Below the pieces are notes generated by a model. The model was not told the DNA's origin and did no database searches. It worked only from the letters and a program-made list of their open reading frames with translations. Below are positions 23,701-35,713 of a stretch of DNA of 64,000 bases, piece by piece. Numbering within the stretch: position 1 is the first letter of the stretch; every line of letters begins with the position of its first letter. This DNA comes from Lonicera japonica (Eukaryota > Streptophyta > Magnoliopsida > Dipsacales > Caprifoliaceae): positions 35,127,234 through 35,191,233 of the forward strand of contig CM038471.1 of the NCBI GenBank assembly GCA_021464415.1, in the 5' to 3' direction. Both the position numbers and the translations under genes were made by a program.

Positions 23701-26700
23701 TCATTCTAAAATCAAGTTGTGACAAGTTGTGTCACACGGGTACGCGCAGTCAATTGCCTTAACGCTATCTCGACCAAAGTACCAATCTCCAACAGCTAGT
23801 GCAACAACCTATATATATCATTGACAGAATTAATTTATGAATTTGGTTCAATAAGCTTATAAACACAGTAAGGGTGTGTTTTGGTTGCATTTATGTTCTA
23901 TGGAAAAAGCTCAAATTCGTATTTGTCGAGCTTTAGTGCGCTATTTGATTCAATACTTTCCTGTCTAATCATTTTACATGGTACAAGATGCCTAAGTTTC
24001 CTTTTTTCCGTGTAATTCAGAAACTACATGTCCCCCAAGATTTTATTTTTCGTGGAAAACAAGTTTCCAAGTAAAACAATTCTATGGGAATCGATTTTTT
24101 TCCATGTAAACCAATCAAATGTACCCTAAGGGATATGTTTGATAAAAAGTTGGAAAGTAATTGAAAAACCACTAATTTTTTATGAGAATTGGAAAAGGCG
24201 AGAGTGATTAGATGGTATGTTGTCGATCTTTTTCCTCATTTTTCATGGAAAACTTTTCTTACCCACCGCCCAAATAATTTTATAACATGGAAAACCAAAA
24301 AAGTATTAGAATATTTTATCAAATTATCATCTCTTTTTTCAACTTGTAATAAAAATTAATAGTGCTTTAAATTGTTTCACAACTTTTTTCATCAAATTAA
24401 ATGCTCCCTAAAATTGTAGAAAAATCAAGCTTGAATCAATTACTTTTCACCCTGAACTAAACAGATCGTAAGGTTGTGTTGGAAGCTAACAAATCCAAGC
24501 TTTTTAACAGAACTAGTTCAAAAGATGAACTAACCCATCTATGGAAATGGATTCCATACTCCCAAACATAGCCTAATAGCGACATTTCGCGTACCTTTTT
24601 GTTAATAGTAGGAGAGTCATCTGCAAACCATGTATCCTGCCTTTCTGATTGGCAGTGAGCAAAACACGAGTTAACGAATAACCCATTTTTGGGGGATGAT
24701 GAGAAGCCTTCTACAGCATTCAGCATTTTATTCCTGAACTCTGCTCCAACAAAAATAAACCAAAGTATGTTGTTAAAATCCTCCGTCTCAAATAAAGAAT
24801 CCCACTTCTTCTTCTTCTTCTTCTTCTTTTTTTTTCCTTTTTTTTTGATATGTCTCAAATTACGTGGCATGTTTCTAAAAATAGTCTATAGAATAATGTA
24901 ATAAACCAAAACTAATATTTTACTACGCCAACGGCCTTGTAACCCGTTGGCATCCCCTAGCCCTCGTAACAAAGAGATCCCGGGTTTGATCCTGCCCACC
25001 CTTAAGATCATGTAATAGTAATTATAATTGTGTTGTAAAAAACATCGCTTCAAAAAAAAGAAAAAAAAATGGTGCAATTCCACTATCATCTCAACAACTA
25101 ACCTAATCTCAAGATGTAAACGATGGGTATTTATGCTATGTTCAAAATATTCCTTTACAACTTAATTTGAGGCAAATTAAAAGTGCATTTAATTTTTGTG
25201 CTAAATTTGCAAGCCAATATGAAATCTCAATGCAACACTAGTCAAATTCATTAACAAGTTAATCCTGTTTATAACAAAATATCATTTCAACAATTAAATG
25301 AAATCAATTTTCTATCCAGATGTGTGTTAATTACATACATATCTTTTTGTAAGCATTTGCATTTAAAAATTTTAATAGTACAGATTGAGACCATTTTTGA
25401 AAGAATCAAAATAGAAGATAGCAGAGTGTTACTTTTTCAATAATATTTTGCAAGTCATTTTGATTGAGTGGAATCACCTTGTAGAAATTGGATCTGTGAT
25501 GATGAACAAAGGGTGTGATGCGTTTTACAGTCTTTCCAAGAGCCATTAGGGTCAGCTGAAGAAGGAGCTAAGCTGGACGTGACCTGAATGTAAGTGCGCA
25601 AGAACTCTTAGCTTTGTCATTCAGATTATTAATTTAATAGTTATAATGCACATTCTGGATATTGGGAAAGATAAGTGGTGAGTAAACGTAGCTGTTAAGC
25701 ATGAAATCCATTGTAGTTCTTGCCAACAGTTTACGCTTTGGGGACAAATGGTTTCTAAAATAGTATCAAAAGCTTATTGTCTAGGAGTTCCAATGTTCAA
25801 GCCTTGGTACCTCCATCCCCCATATGTTAATCATGTTTATGTCTGTTCTCCGCATGTGAGTATAGGTTGCAAACGAAGGAGAGTGTTAGCATGTTTAAGC
25901 TTTAGGGAGATATGGTTCTTAAAATGGAATTAGAAGCTTATTGTCTGGGGGATCCAAGGTTCAAGCCTTGGTAGCTCCATTCCCCCTCTTTAAATCATGT
26001 TTGTTTGCTCTCCACGTGCAAGTACATGGTCGCATGTGAGGGATCATGTTAAGCATGATTAGGCTTTTGGGAGAGATGGTTTTTAACATGGTACCAAAGG
26101 TTTACTGTCTGATAGATCCAAGGTTCAAGCCTTGATACCTCCATCTCCTGCTGTTAATCTTGTTTGTCTACTCTCGACATCTGAGTTGGGGTTTCCCCGT
26201 GAGGGAGGGTGTTAAGCATGATACCCCAACTCACATGTTCCTCCCTCCAACAACTTAAGCTTTTGGGAGAGATGGTTTCTAACATAAGCAATCCACAAAA
26301 AGGGGGATAGATAATACCTGCCAAGAATCATAGGCTGCATTGAGAAGAAACATGGGGGTTTTGATGTTGTCGATCAAGTTCTGAGGGAAGAAGCACTGAA
26401 AGAAAAATGAAAATTACACTAAGTTTTGAGAGTAATGAGATGAAAATAACTCCACGTCTTTCTTGATGACTAAAATCATGCATTTTCCGAGAAGAATGGA
26501 GGGGAAAGCTTACCGAAGTCGGGTCGAGGTGGTCGGTACAAGTCTTTGGCAGGTTACTTTTCACTCCCTGGTAAAATTATGTAAATTTCCACAATCAAGA
26601 AAGAAAAGGAAATACATTTTTATGGTTAAAGATGAAATTTTCAAAATCCCCGAACCTAAATTGTACTTCAAAAGTATTGTGATTTTGTCACTTGTTCGAG

Positions 26701-29700
26701 TCAAAATTTAAACATACATCATTAGCTACGTGAAAATTATCTCTCTAAGAGTCTCATTTCCTTTTCAGGACACAAAAGTTGTATTATTGACCATTGATTA
26801 GGTATTTTTCATAAAAAGTACAAAAGTCAAAATGGGATTCTTAATTGAGACGGAGGAAGTACAAAGCTATACTGAACAAGATCTCTACTCGTTAAAAAGC
26901 CTATTCGGATAAACCAAAGTGTATGTATACATATATTATATATAGATATATATTTGATAAGTACCTGCAAGCTAACCACACCACTGTAGAGATTCCTGAG
27001 GGTGTGACCACCAGATACATCAACCCTACATGTAGTAAAGAACCAAACAAAAATATGAGTACAAGCTACAAAAGTTCCAAGAAAAAGTACGTACCGATAT
27101 CAGTTTAAAGACATGGTTATTACGCATCCATGAATAAACCGGCATCACTTAGGCACTTCACTTTAGTACTAGTTGGAAACAAATCCCTGAACTCGTCACA
27201 GTGTAGTATAGAAGCTAGACCACCAGCAGAGCATCCAGAAAGAAGTGCCTGATGAAACATAATTAATTCATTTTAAGAATCGGAATATTAAAATTTGGAT
27301 ATAAATAAGAATTAATGAACACTTTATTACGTGAAACCTGTTTAGCAGAGCGCATTCCTTTTGACATTAATTCCTCCATTGCAGCTAACCATATCTGTTG
27401 TCCTCTGAATTGCAAATTTGCAGCCTACAGAGATATAGATAATATAACTTATATACCTTCAACACTACAAGTTTTTCTTTTAAGTTGAGAAATGTTTTAG
27501 GGTGTGTTTAGTTGCACTCCTTTCATGGAAAATGCCCAGATTAAACAGTCCCCATCTTTAATAAGTGTTTGATCCTAGATTAAACAGTCCCCTTTTTTAA
27601 TAATTGTTTGATAGCATTGATTTCCAAGGAATTGATTTCTATTGTACAAGGTGCTTTAGACTAATTTATCCTGGTAGCCAAACAACATTCCCACCCCCAC
27701 CCCCACCACAACATCAAGTTTTTTGTTTCCAAGGAAAAAAAATCATTTACAAATTCACATGTCAACAATCAGAAACACTAGTGTTCATTAGTCATATAGT
27801 CGAAACAATTTAGGGTCGCTTTGACTGTGAAATTGGAAAATGATTCAAAAAACAAAAATTATTGTAAGTTCGAAAAATAGATAAGTGATTTGGTAAGATG
27901 TTCTGCATATTTTTCTTATTTTTCATGGAAAATTCTCTTATGCATCACCCAAAGAATAGGATTCCATGGAAAACCGAAAAAGTAATAGAACATGTCGCCA
28001 AATCACTCATCTTAAATTAGTTGTTTTTCCAATCATTTCCAAGTTTGCAATGAAAACACCCTTATAAATGTCAGGATCTATTAGGAACATATGGACAAGG
28101 AATGGAGAACCATCATGTGCAGAAGCCTTTAACAGGAAAAGTATTCCCATGCTTTTTCGACATCTCACATGCCACAATAATATCAATGACCCATGAAAAC
28201 AGAAACAGAAAACAGATAACATAATACCACTGACCTTATCTTCGCCCTCCCCGGCAAAAGAAGCGCCATCACAATAACGAACCTTTATTCTATTCCAGTT
28301 GTAAAAATCTGCACATAAAACACCAGCTCGCATTAGAAAGGTTATTAATTCTAGGGGGGCTCAATTTTCGGACTAAAAAAAGCAACTCAGATGATGTGTT
28401 ATAAGTTCATTGGTTGGTGAGTGGGGAACAAACTATTATCACTCCAGACAAATGCATTGGTGCCACATCATCTAAGTCGCCTTTTGAGTCACAACCCAAG
28501 TCCCTCTAGAATTGTTGTAGAAATATGCCACAACAAAAAGGACCAGAAACACCCAAATGAAACCTGGATTTTCTTCAGGCTTGTTGCTTAGTATTCCTGA
28601 AAATACTAATTTCTTCTCCATATACTTTGATGATCCACGCCTTGTTGTTTTGCGGAAAACACAAGATTTTATTGTGTTACACCATCCTCCACCCTGTAAA
28701 TGAAGTTTTTTTACGAATTAATTGGGATCAAAGAAAATTTGCAAAATACACCGAAGAGGGGAACAAGAGCTACTCACTCCATATCAAATTGATAGTCCCG
28801 CTTTGACTTTGGTTGTTTTTAAGAAAGCATTAATTTCAACATAATCAATGGTGTTTTTATTGTGAGATTTGGTATATTGGTTACAGACTTATGTCCCAAA
28901 AAGGAAATGAGACTATCCATTTGAGACATCTGGAAAAGAAAAATGGGATTACTAATTTGAGATGGAGACACTGAGCGAGTATTGCTGTCTTCATATTTGA
29001 TAACCGTATAAAATAGATAAATTATAGTGAAACACTCTAATTTAAGATGTTCTAAACCATCTAGCTAATCGTCTTGTTTGCAGTACTCTTATAAGATGTT
29101 CTAATTATATTGACCATCTCATATTAATGTCACAAATTCATTCCAATGTACTCTTACATACAACAAACCTCGTGTCCACGACACATTTGGAGTATGGAAC
29201 GTTGTCGATTTTTATAATGCGTACGAAAAATTAATCAATAATTCAATATACATACAAAAACTTACTCAGTTAAATGTATCTATATCTATATACACATGAG
29301 ACCTTTTTTGACGATATTCAAATAGGAGTATGAAAGAGCAAAGAAGGGAGAGCAGTTAAACGTTTGCAGAGTCTAATCAGCAAAAGTTCTGGAGGGAGAT
29401 TCATAATCGGCCATGTTATATATATAAAAATACACGCATGCATATAAGAAAAAAACAATTGTTTGTCAGCCGGAAAAGAATTATTATCTTTTGAAAATAA
29501 CATAGAACATATTCCAAAACTAAACTTTGATATTTGTTTTCCATATGAAATACTATACCCGCACATTTGGTTTTTAGAGGGGAAGCACCCAAAAAGGTGA
29601 AAATTAAATTTTTTTATAAGCTTGCTTAATTTTAAAGAATCTTATCTGTGTCATTTTTTAACAATAGAATTCAAGATAGTGGGAAATAAGTCAATAACAA

Positions 29701-31633
29701 TAAATTAAAGTATTAAAACACTTGGAATAAAGAGCAGTGAAAAAACTTTACATTTTTTCTTATTTTGAAAAGAAGGGCCACAAAGACCCCACAATGGAAA
29801 ATGATGTACAAATTAAATTATGCAAGAAACTATATAAAACAGCAACCATTTATGAAAGAGTTTAAAGATGTCATTATCATATAGCTGTAACAAACTACCT
29901 CCAAGTGAATGACCCAACTGTTTGCTCCTGACCCGAATCCGGCATGAAAATGATAACCGGGTAATGTTCCATCTAAACATACTGCACAAACAGAACACAT
30001 CAAGAAATATTAGGCAGAAGACAGTTACTAGTAGAACCTATACAAAGTTTAGTTCTGTCAATGCATTCGTCAGCGAACTAGGTCTATTATGATTAGAGCT
30101 TGTACGAAGTTAAACATGGCCCTGGATTTTTGCCCCAAGAATTATTGATTTCATTATATATATAGTGCATTCCCACAAGGATCAAGTTTAAGGACCATTC
30201 TATACGGATTGGGTCTTTGAGGGGGTAAACGGTTGAGTTTTTTAACGAAACTTAGTAGAGATGATGTCCATGATTAGTAGATATATATATATATATATCA
30301 AATTTTTAGTTAACCCACTTCCCAGTGGAATTTTTTGATGAATGTTGAAGGAAATGATCTACTTACTAATCATAGAGATCATCTTCACCAAGTTTTGTAA
30401 AAAAAACTCATCGGTTTACCCCCTCAAAAGTCCCAATCAGTACGGCATGGTCCTTAAACTTGGTCCTTCTGAGAAATTTCCTCTCTCTATATATAAACCA
30501 AGAATCTCGTATCACCATCACAAGAATTTGCTAGTAGACTATGAAAGATAAGGCAGATACAACTGACACATAGTTAATCAATTATTGCGAAAATCTTAAC
30601 AGTTTTGGATGTTGATCTGTTTAGACACAAATACATGGTTTTAAACACGGCACTTGTCTTATCAGGTCATTAATAAATTAAGCAATTATTGACAAGAAAC
30701 TGATATGAGCCGATACGAAAACGAATCAAATTGTGTAGAAATAACAAAGATTCGCATAGCAAATTAAAGTCTATAAAAGTGATAACTCACAAGCTTAGTT
30801 GAATTGATAAATGGACAACTTTACCAATTTGAGAGAAAGAGACAAAAGGGTGTGAAAAGAAAGAAATCAAACAGCTATAAGGAAATTGAAAAAAATCAAA
30901 CAAATCCAGGTATCACTACCAATCACAAACAAGAACTTTAAGTAAAAGCATTACAAAAATACAAAATTCACAGGTAGTTGAAGATGGAAAGAAATAGCTT
31001 ACCAGATTTAAATTCATTAGTGGGTTTAAAATAGATCAGTGAGAAGTGAGAACCAAAATTGTCTCATTAACAACAATCAGCATGGCAATTTGAAAATTAG
31101 ATAAAATACATTGCACAATTGCACATTTCAATCCAGCTCTAATGTTGGCATAATCACAGTTTAAGGCTTTTAGCTAAAGTTGCAAAATTTGGAACATTGA
31201 TATAAATTAATTCAGATTAGCTTTTTAATACAGTCGATCTGTCATGTCAACTTTAGAGGAGCCAGATCCGAACAAATGAATAAATCTAAATAATAAGAGG
31301 CAACTGTGTTACTGAGATTTAAGACCCTTTTTGAATTTTTGAATGTTAGAGAGTGCATTTGACACGGGTTACGCGCACGCGACATAATGAGTTTGTATAG
31401 AGAGAGAGTTAGAGAGAGAAAGTACCAGCGCCTTTGGCAGCAGCTCCTTGAATAAGGGTGAGACCAACTACAAGAGAATTATTAGGAACAGCAGCAGCAG
31501 CTGAAGAATCAAAAATTGAGAGTTCTGTTTTATCAAAATACTCATCAGAATCAGATTGATCAAAACCAAGTACCACCCAGTTGATGCCAATAATCACCAA
31601 AAAAACCCAAAAACCCAAATGCTTCATCATCAT
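23701..31633 (-). CDS. PAE: Pectin acetylesterase (CE13 / Notum-like family), 12 coding exons
   Basis: Exons on the minus strand in order: 31633-31426, 29981-29899, 28693-28564, 28308-28235, 27424-27338, 27248-27124, 27025-26965, 26567-26514, 26395-26318, 25583-25478, 24740-24595, 23808-23701. All junctions are GT-AG and phases agree; the total is 1260 nt, 419 residues, normal for the family. A hydrophobic signal peptide (residues 1-24) directs secretion to the wall. Known members remove acetyl esters from pectin. Family blocks: [13 protein letters not shown] (57-69), [29 protein letters not shown] with nucleophile S201, AYDSW with D297, [16 protein letters not shown] with H364, and a Cys-rich end ([13 protein letters not shown]). 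The Ser/Asp/His set matches the Notum-type triad, so it appears active. The first ATG is used; two more follow at once. Introns 1, 2, 4, 7, 9, 10 and 11 hold transposons or repeats. The isoform cannot be named from sequence alone. Confidence 0.95.
23869..24129. mobile_element. MITE in PAE intron 11, first of an abutting pair
   Basis: The left end 'taagggtgtgttttggttgc' pairs with the right end 'aaccaatcaaatgtacccta' as an imperfect inverted repeat. It lies wholly inside intron 11 (23809-24594). Confidence 0.6.
24129..24410. mobile_element. MITE in PAE intron 11, second of an abutting pair
   Basis: The left end 'agggatatgtttgataaaaa' and right end 'catcaaattaaatgctccct' are imperfect inverted copies; just inside them 'gttggaaagt' pairs with 'tttcacaac'. 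It directly abuts the element ending at 24129. Confidence 0.6.
24918..25072 (+). mobile_element. Probable tRNA-derived SINE in PAE intron 10
   Basis: A B-box-like 'cgggtttgatcctg' follows an A-box-like 'cttgtaacccgttggcat' by about 35 bases. A G/C-rich head passes into an AT-rich body and an A-rich tail (25051-25069). The composition differs sharply from the flanking intron. I could not define the target duplication. Confidence 0.55.
25735..26290 (+). repeat. Three-copy ~164-bp tandem repeat with tRNA-like B box in PAE intron 9
   Basis: Copies are marked by 'ttcaagccttg' at about 25796, 25961 and 26124 (spacing 164 bp), each preceded about 50 bases upstream by an 'atggtttctaa' motif. A partial fourth copy at 26258-26285 follows an inverted pair 'tgagttggggt' / 'accccaactca'. 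The 'aaggttcaagcctt' block resembles a tRNA B box. The array lies inside intron 9 (25584-26317), antisense to the gene. Confidence 0.75.
26750..26872. mobile_element. Fragment of a Stowaway-like MITE in PAE intron 7
   Basis: The sequence 'gggattcttaattgagacgg' followed by 'aggaagta' matches the right end of the Stowaway-like elements at 28773 and 36316. The left end is not clear. Confidence 0.4.
27812..28063. mobile_element. MITE in PAE intron 4 (about 252 bp)
   Basis: The left 'agggtcgctttgactgtgaa' with 'attggaaaatgattc' pairs with the right 'aatcatttccaagtttgcaa' with 'tgaaaacaccct' as inverted ends. It lies in intron 4 (27425-28234). A second possible element end, 'ttagggtgtgtttagttgca', is at 27500. 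Confidence 0.65.
28773..28980. mobile_element. Stowaway-like (Mariner) MITE in PAE intron 2
   Basis: The left end 'ctcactccatatcaaattga' and the right end (a 'tttgagatggagacac' block followed by 'tgagcgag') form an imperfect inverted pair, each bounded by TA, as expected for Tc1/mariner MITEs. Inner 'gtcccgct' and 'gggatta' blocks also pair. Confidence 0.65.
30177..30468. mobile_element. Foldback MITE in PAE intron 1 (about 292 bp)
   Basis: Left 'aaggatcaagtttaaggacc' and right 'ggtccttaaacttggtcctt' are near-perfect inverted repeats. Pairing continues through 'ggggtaaacggttga' / 'catcggtttaccccc' to a short TA-rich centre, so the whole element can form one long hairpin. It belongs to the same family as 42983-43318 and 44556-44949. 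Confidence 0.8.
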
Positions 31634-32120
31634 AATATCTATATATATATATATATATGAATCTTGGAAATTTATGTATTTATGTAAGTATGTATTTATC
31701 TTCTTCTCTTAGACATACATACATATATGGTATTTATATATGTATGTATGAGAGAGAAGATATTCTTGCAATGTAGGAGCTCAAAATAGGAAAATATAAC
31801 AACAAAATACGCCGCAAAGAAATGAGAATCTGGGTATTATGAAAGGAAAGAGAGGGAGAGAGATTTAGAGAGAGAAAATGAAAGAAAAGGTTTTTAGAGA
31901 GAGAATCCGGAAAATGTGTTAGAAGACAACCAAAAAGAGTGATGAGAGTATAAAGTAAAGTAGTTTGGTTTGTTTGTTGGTTTATTGATTTCGAACATTT
32001 TTGTACTTTCTTGGAAGACGTAAAAATTACGCACGCTGGCCGTCTACGTTTGTGAATATTAGGGAGAAGATTTAGTACGTAAACAAAATCTATGATTTTT
32101 TTTTTTTTTTTTGGACACAA
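31634..32120 (-). promoter_or_regulatory. Probable promoter and GA/CT-rich leader of the PAE gene
   Basis: On the minus strand the 300 bases before the PAE start are CT-rich (the plus strand shows 'gagagagggagagag' and related runs at 31748-31912). A TA tract lies at 31643-31658. This is a plausible leader and core promoter, but no start site can be fixed. Confidence 0.35.
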
Positions 32121-32272
32121 AATCTATGATTTCTTTCATGGAAATATTTAATTTTCCAAATTTTCTTAGGCTTTTTCCTAGTTATTTTTTAGTACAAATA
32201 ATCATCGATATATTGGGTTGTCGATTCGCGTACAAGTAGGGGGAGTGAGGGTGCCGAGAATTGAACTCGATG

Positions 32273-32565
32273 GCTCCGTTTGATAGCAATATGAAAAATA
32301 AAAAAAAATAACTAATTTAAGTGTGAAGATGGAAAATAAGTTGAGGGATGTAGTGATATTAACTCTTACATTTTGCTTTTTTCCATGAAAAAATTTTCTT
32401 TGGGTGATGGTGGAAAAAAAAAATTCACAAAATATTAAAAGAGGATGGAGGACAAATACTCACAAAAGATGGAGCACATCTCACTATATGCATCAACTTA
32501 TTTTCTATCTTCTCACCAAAATTAGTTGTTTTTATTTTCATTATTCATGTTGCTATCAAACGGAG
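32273..32565. mobile_element. MITE with CTCCGTTTGATAGCAATATGA inverted ends
   Basis: Left 'gctccgtttgatagcaatat' and right 'catgttgctatcaaacggag' are near-perfect inverted repeats. It shares its ends and internal 'aaaataagttgag' with the copy at 13242-13499. Confidence 0.82.
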
Positions 32566-32933
32566 ATATGTCTTGATTTTTTAACAGTCTATTTGATAAC
32601 AATATAAAAAATAAAAATAATTAATTTTTGTAAGAAATTAAAAAATAAGTTAAGACATGTGAGGAGATATTTTTTTACTTTGTTACTTTTTCTATAAATA
32701 AATTTTCTTTGGTGATTGTGAAACAAAAAAATTTCACAAAAAATTATGAAAAATGTAAGACGTCTACTCATAAAATGAGTATAAAATGAAAAATATATCA
32801 TTACATGACTTAACTTATTTTTCAACTTCTTACTCAAATCAAGAATCAAATGTCTAGTTATTTTAGATGTTGTGTATATTTAGTTGGAGACATTTTTTAA
32901 AAAAAGTTCCTCCAATAAGTTTTTATCAATCTT

Positions 32934-32935
<2 letters not shown>

Positions 32936-32968
<33 letters not shown>
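32936..32968. repeat. (AC)n(AT)n microsatellite
   Basis: About ten AC units are followed by six AT units. Confidence 0.9.
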
Positions 32969-32969
<1 letters not shown>

Positions 32970-34055
32970 CATGCATACAAATTCATACATGTTTTCATAA
33001 ACAAGTTATTAAAGAAGACGTTGGTGTTATTAATTAATTAACTCCTTATATCTCAAAAAAAATTAGTTATTAGATTCGTGTTTGAACTTAATTGATTAAA
33101 AGTGCGAGGATCCGAACATATTAATTTAACTTAAAAGCTGACTCCGCCTCCTTTCAAACCATCTTGATTTATCTACCATTTGCATAAAAAATAAAATGAA
33201 TATTACAATTGATATTCTCATTATGTAATCTTAGGTTGTTTTAAAATAAAATTTTATTTTACTAAATATTGTAAATGAATAGTTAGAGTATGTCCAACAC
33301 TTTCCCTATAATTTTCTTATATTTGAGGGGAAATTTGAGTAAAAAAAGGTCATATTTAGGGAAGAGCTCTCTGATAATTAACTCCGTTCTTCAGAAAAAA
33401 AATGAATTTTCAATCGTGTTTTTCATCAAATATGGGGAAAAACTAAAGTCACTTTATAAAAAAAATCATTAAAATTTGCTTTTGCAAGAAGAATTGAAGT
33501 TCAGGGACAAGTAAATGAGACGGTTGATTTTGCTCTTACTAAGATACAATTTTATTTATTTTTTGTATAAAAAATAAAGTTCATTGTTAATTGGTTATAC
33601 ATTCTTTGTGTGTAACATTTATTGCAGTATATATAAAATTTTCACAAAATTTAGTAATTAAAGATTATTATGTGTATATTTTAACCATAATGGTAAGATT
33701 CGTTACCTACTTAACACTTTCTCAATCCAAAATAATAACCAATTTTAGAATATATTTTAGAGTAAATAACATATGAGAAAGCATTTATTATTAATATATT
33801 TTAATTTATCTAATAATCTAATAGCTAATATTAATAATAAAAACTTTTAATGCATGGCTACCAAGTGTCCACTGTCTCTTCAAGCCAAGTGTCCCCCTCT
33901 CTCCCCCCAACTGTCCTCTCTCTTTCCATTTGAAAAGGCACCACTACACCACCCTCTTTCTCTACCATTTTAAACCAAAACCGTTTACCATTTTCTAAAA
34001 ATAGAAAATCACCTTTTTTCATTCCCTCTTTCCAATTTAAAACTACAGTTGTGTG

Positions 34056-35713
34056 TAGGGGTGGTATCGGTTCGGTTACCGAACCGATCAAGTCGGTTGG
34101 CTCAAACAGAGTACTAGTTTCGAACCGCTTAAGTCGGTAAACCGACATTCGGTAAAATCAATATGTTCGGTGGGTTCGGTAATCTTTTGGTAAAAACCGA
34201 ATACTATAGCAAGCACATGCAACAGTGCAGCAGCAATTAGTCAGCAACCGAATACTGAGTAATTTTCCCTAAGCAACCAAAGTACCAAAAAAATAGTACA
34301 CACAAGACACAACAAAGTAGTAAACTAGTAATTAGCAAAGTTTCGAAATCCAAAGTTCCAAACTAATAGTTGTGAAGTTTTCTAACCAAAGTACCAAAAA
34401 AACTCTAACATATTACTATATTAGCATCAAATTAGCCCAAAAAACTCCATCAAAAAAAAAGTAGCAGCTATGCAACAAATTAGCACATGACAAATATTCC
34501 ACATTTTGCGGCAAATAAAGCAAATGACGAATCCAAATTATATTTAAAATGGTCTTCTTCTTTTTTTTGTTTTTTTTCCTTTTAATCAACCCTCATTCCT
34601 CAAACAAACAAAACCCAAAATCAGAACAACAAAAGCAACTAATTTTTTCATAAATACCCTCAATCAAATTCAAAACGAGATTGTAAAGAGTAATTACCTT
34701 CATCATTGTAAAGAGAAACTTTCTCAGTTTCTCACATTCAATTCGGAAAAAAAAAATAACAAGCAAACGTAGTAACGTACAGAGGACAGCTCACGGCACG
34801 GAGTGAGGGAGTGAGGGTTTAAAAGTTTAAAAGTTAACTTTAGTTAAGAGTTAAAAGTTTTAATTTAAACCTAATAAAATTAAAAGTTTAATTCTAAAAT
34901 ATTTTTTCGGTCAGTCGGTTTTTACCACATATTAAGAAACTTAATACCCAAAGCCGGTCCTGTCTAATTTTAGCCCATGGGCGAAGTTCTAAAATGATGC
35001 CCCTCTTATAAATAAATAAATTGTTTTTTTATATTAAAAAACAATTAATCTTTGTATTCCACCAAAAACGCATTGCAATTAAAAATTGAAAGTGCTTACA
35101 AACTTCATTTCAAAATGTACGAGTTTACATGTCTTCAAAACCAATGCAACGATAATTCAAGCACCTATATGCTACATCTTCAACCTTCAACCTTCATGTT
35201 CATTTTTGTCTTCCAAAAAGCTTTTAGATGCTCCAAAATAACGCTAAGAGGGTAATAGGTAATTGCCAAAGGAAGAACTGAAGATTGAAGAATAATAAAA
35301 GAATAGGCATAGCTCTGTTTTTCTTAATTTTGGTTAATGAAAAATAGGTGAAGCTAGACGAAGAGACTGACTTTGAAAATTTGCTCCATTTTATTGGAAA
35401 GTTACCTTATTAAATAAATATTTTTGGAAAGATATTTTATTTATTTAATATTTTTTAGCATATACTTTATATATATATATATACATATACAAATAATTTG
35501 GTGCCTCTTCTTATTTTTGGGCCCTGGGCAGTCGCCCTGCCTGCCCTGCCCCAGGGCCGGCCCTGTTAATACTGTAACCACAACCGCACATGGTCGGTTA
35601 CCGCATAGTCGGTTACCGATGGAGCTTGGGTCGGTCGGTTTACCAACTGAAATATGTCGGTTCGGTCGGTTGGCGGTCGGTTTGTGGTTTTCGGTTGCAA
35701 AATGCCAACCCTA
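34056..35713. mobile_element. Outer hAT-type non-autonomous element (1658 bp) hosting a second element
   Basis: The left end 'taggggtggtatcggttcgg' and the right end 'aaaatgccaaccctaatt' (element stops at ccta) give TAGGG termini. Both ends carry dense 'cggtcggtt/aaccgac' words. Flanking 8-mers are GTTGTGTG (34048-34055) and ATTGTGTG (35714-35721), a 7/8 match typical of an aged hAT target duplication. No transposase frame is present. A second element (34949-35565) is inserted near its right end. Confidence 0.8.
34949..35565. mobile_element. Inner hAT-type element (617 bp) nested in the outer one
   Basis: Ends 'caaagccggtcctg' and 'cagggccggccctg' are inverted copies of a GGCCGGCC core. Flanking 8-mers TTAATACC (34941-34948) and TTAATACT (35566-35573) match at 7 of 8. 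Inside the right end is a G/C-rich 'ggccctgggcagtcgccctg' tract, otherwise AT-rich. A solo relative begins at 16116. Because it lies inside 34056-35713, it is the younger insertion. Confidence 0.8.

Larger units (their letters stand above)
32121..34047. other. Gene-free interval upstream of PAE
   Basis: It contains a MITE (32273-32565), a partial relative just after it (about 32587-32850), an AC/AT microsatellite (32936-32968) and AT-rich unique sequence. No coding region is recognised. The C/T-rich patch at 33866-33970 shows no family match. Confidence 0.6.

Noticed and set aside
24457..24870. Single 137-codon minus-strand gene
   Set aside because: Only residues from GAEFRNKML to INKK are coding; they are PAE exon 11 between good splice sites, and the rest is intron read-through, including a Lys run from a CTT repeat.
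25955..25990. Functional tRNA gene
   Set aside because: A B-box-like block is present, but no cloverleaf with acceptor stem or anticodon arm can be drawn; it is part of a 164-bp repeat.
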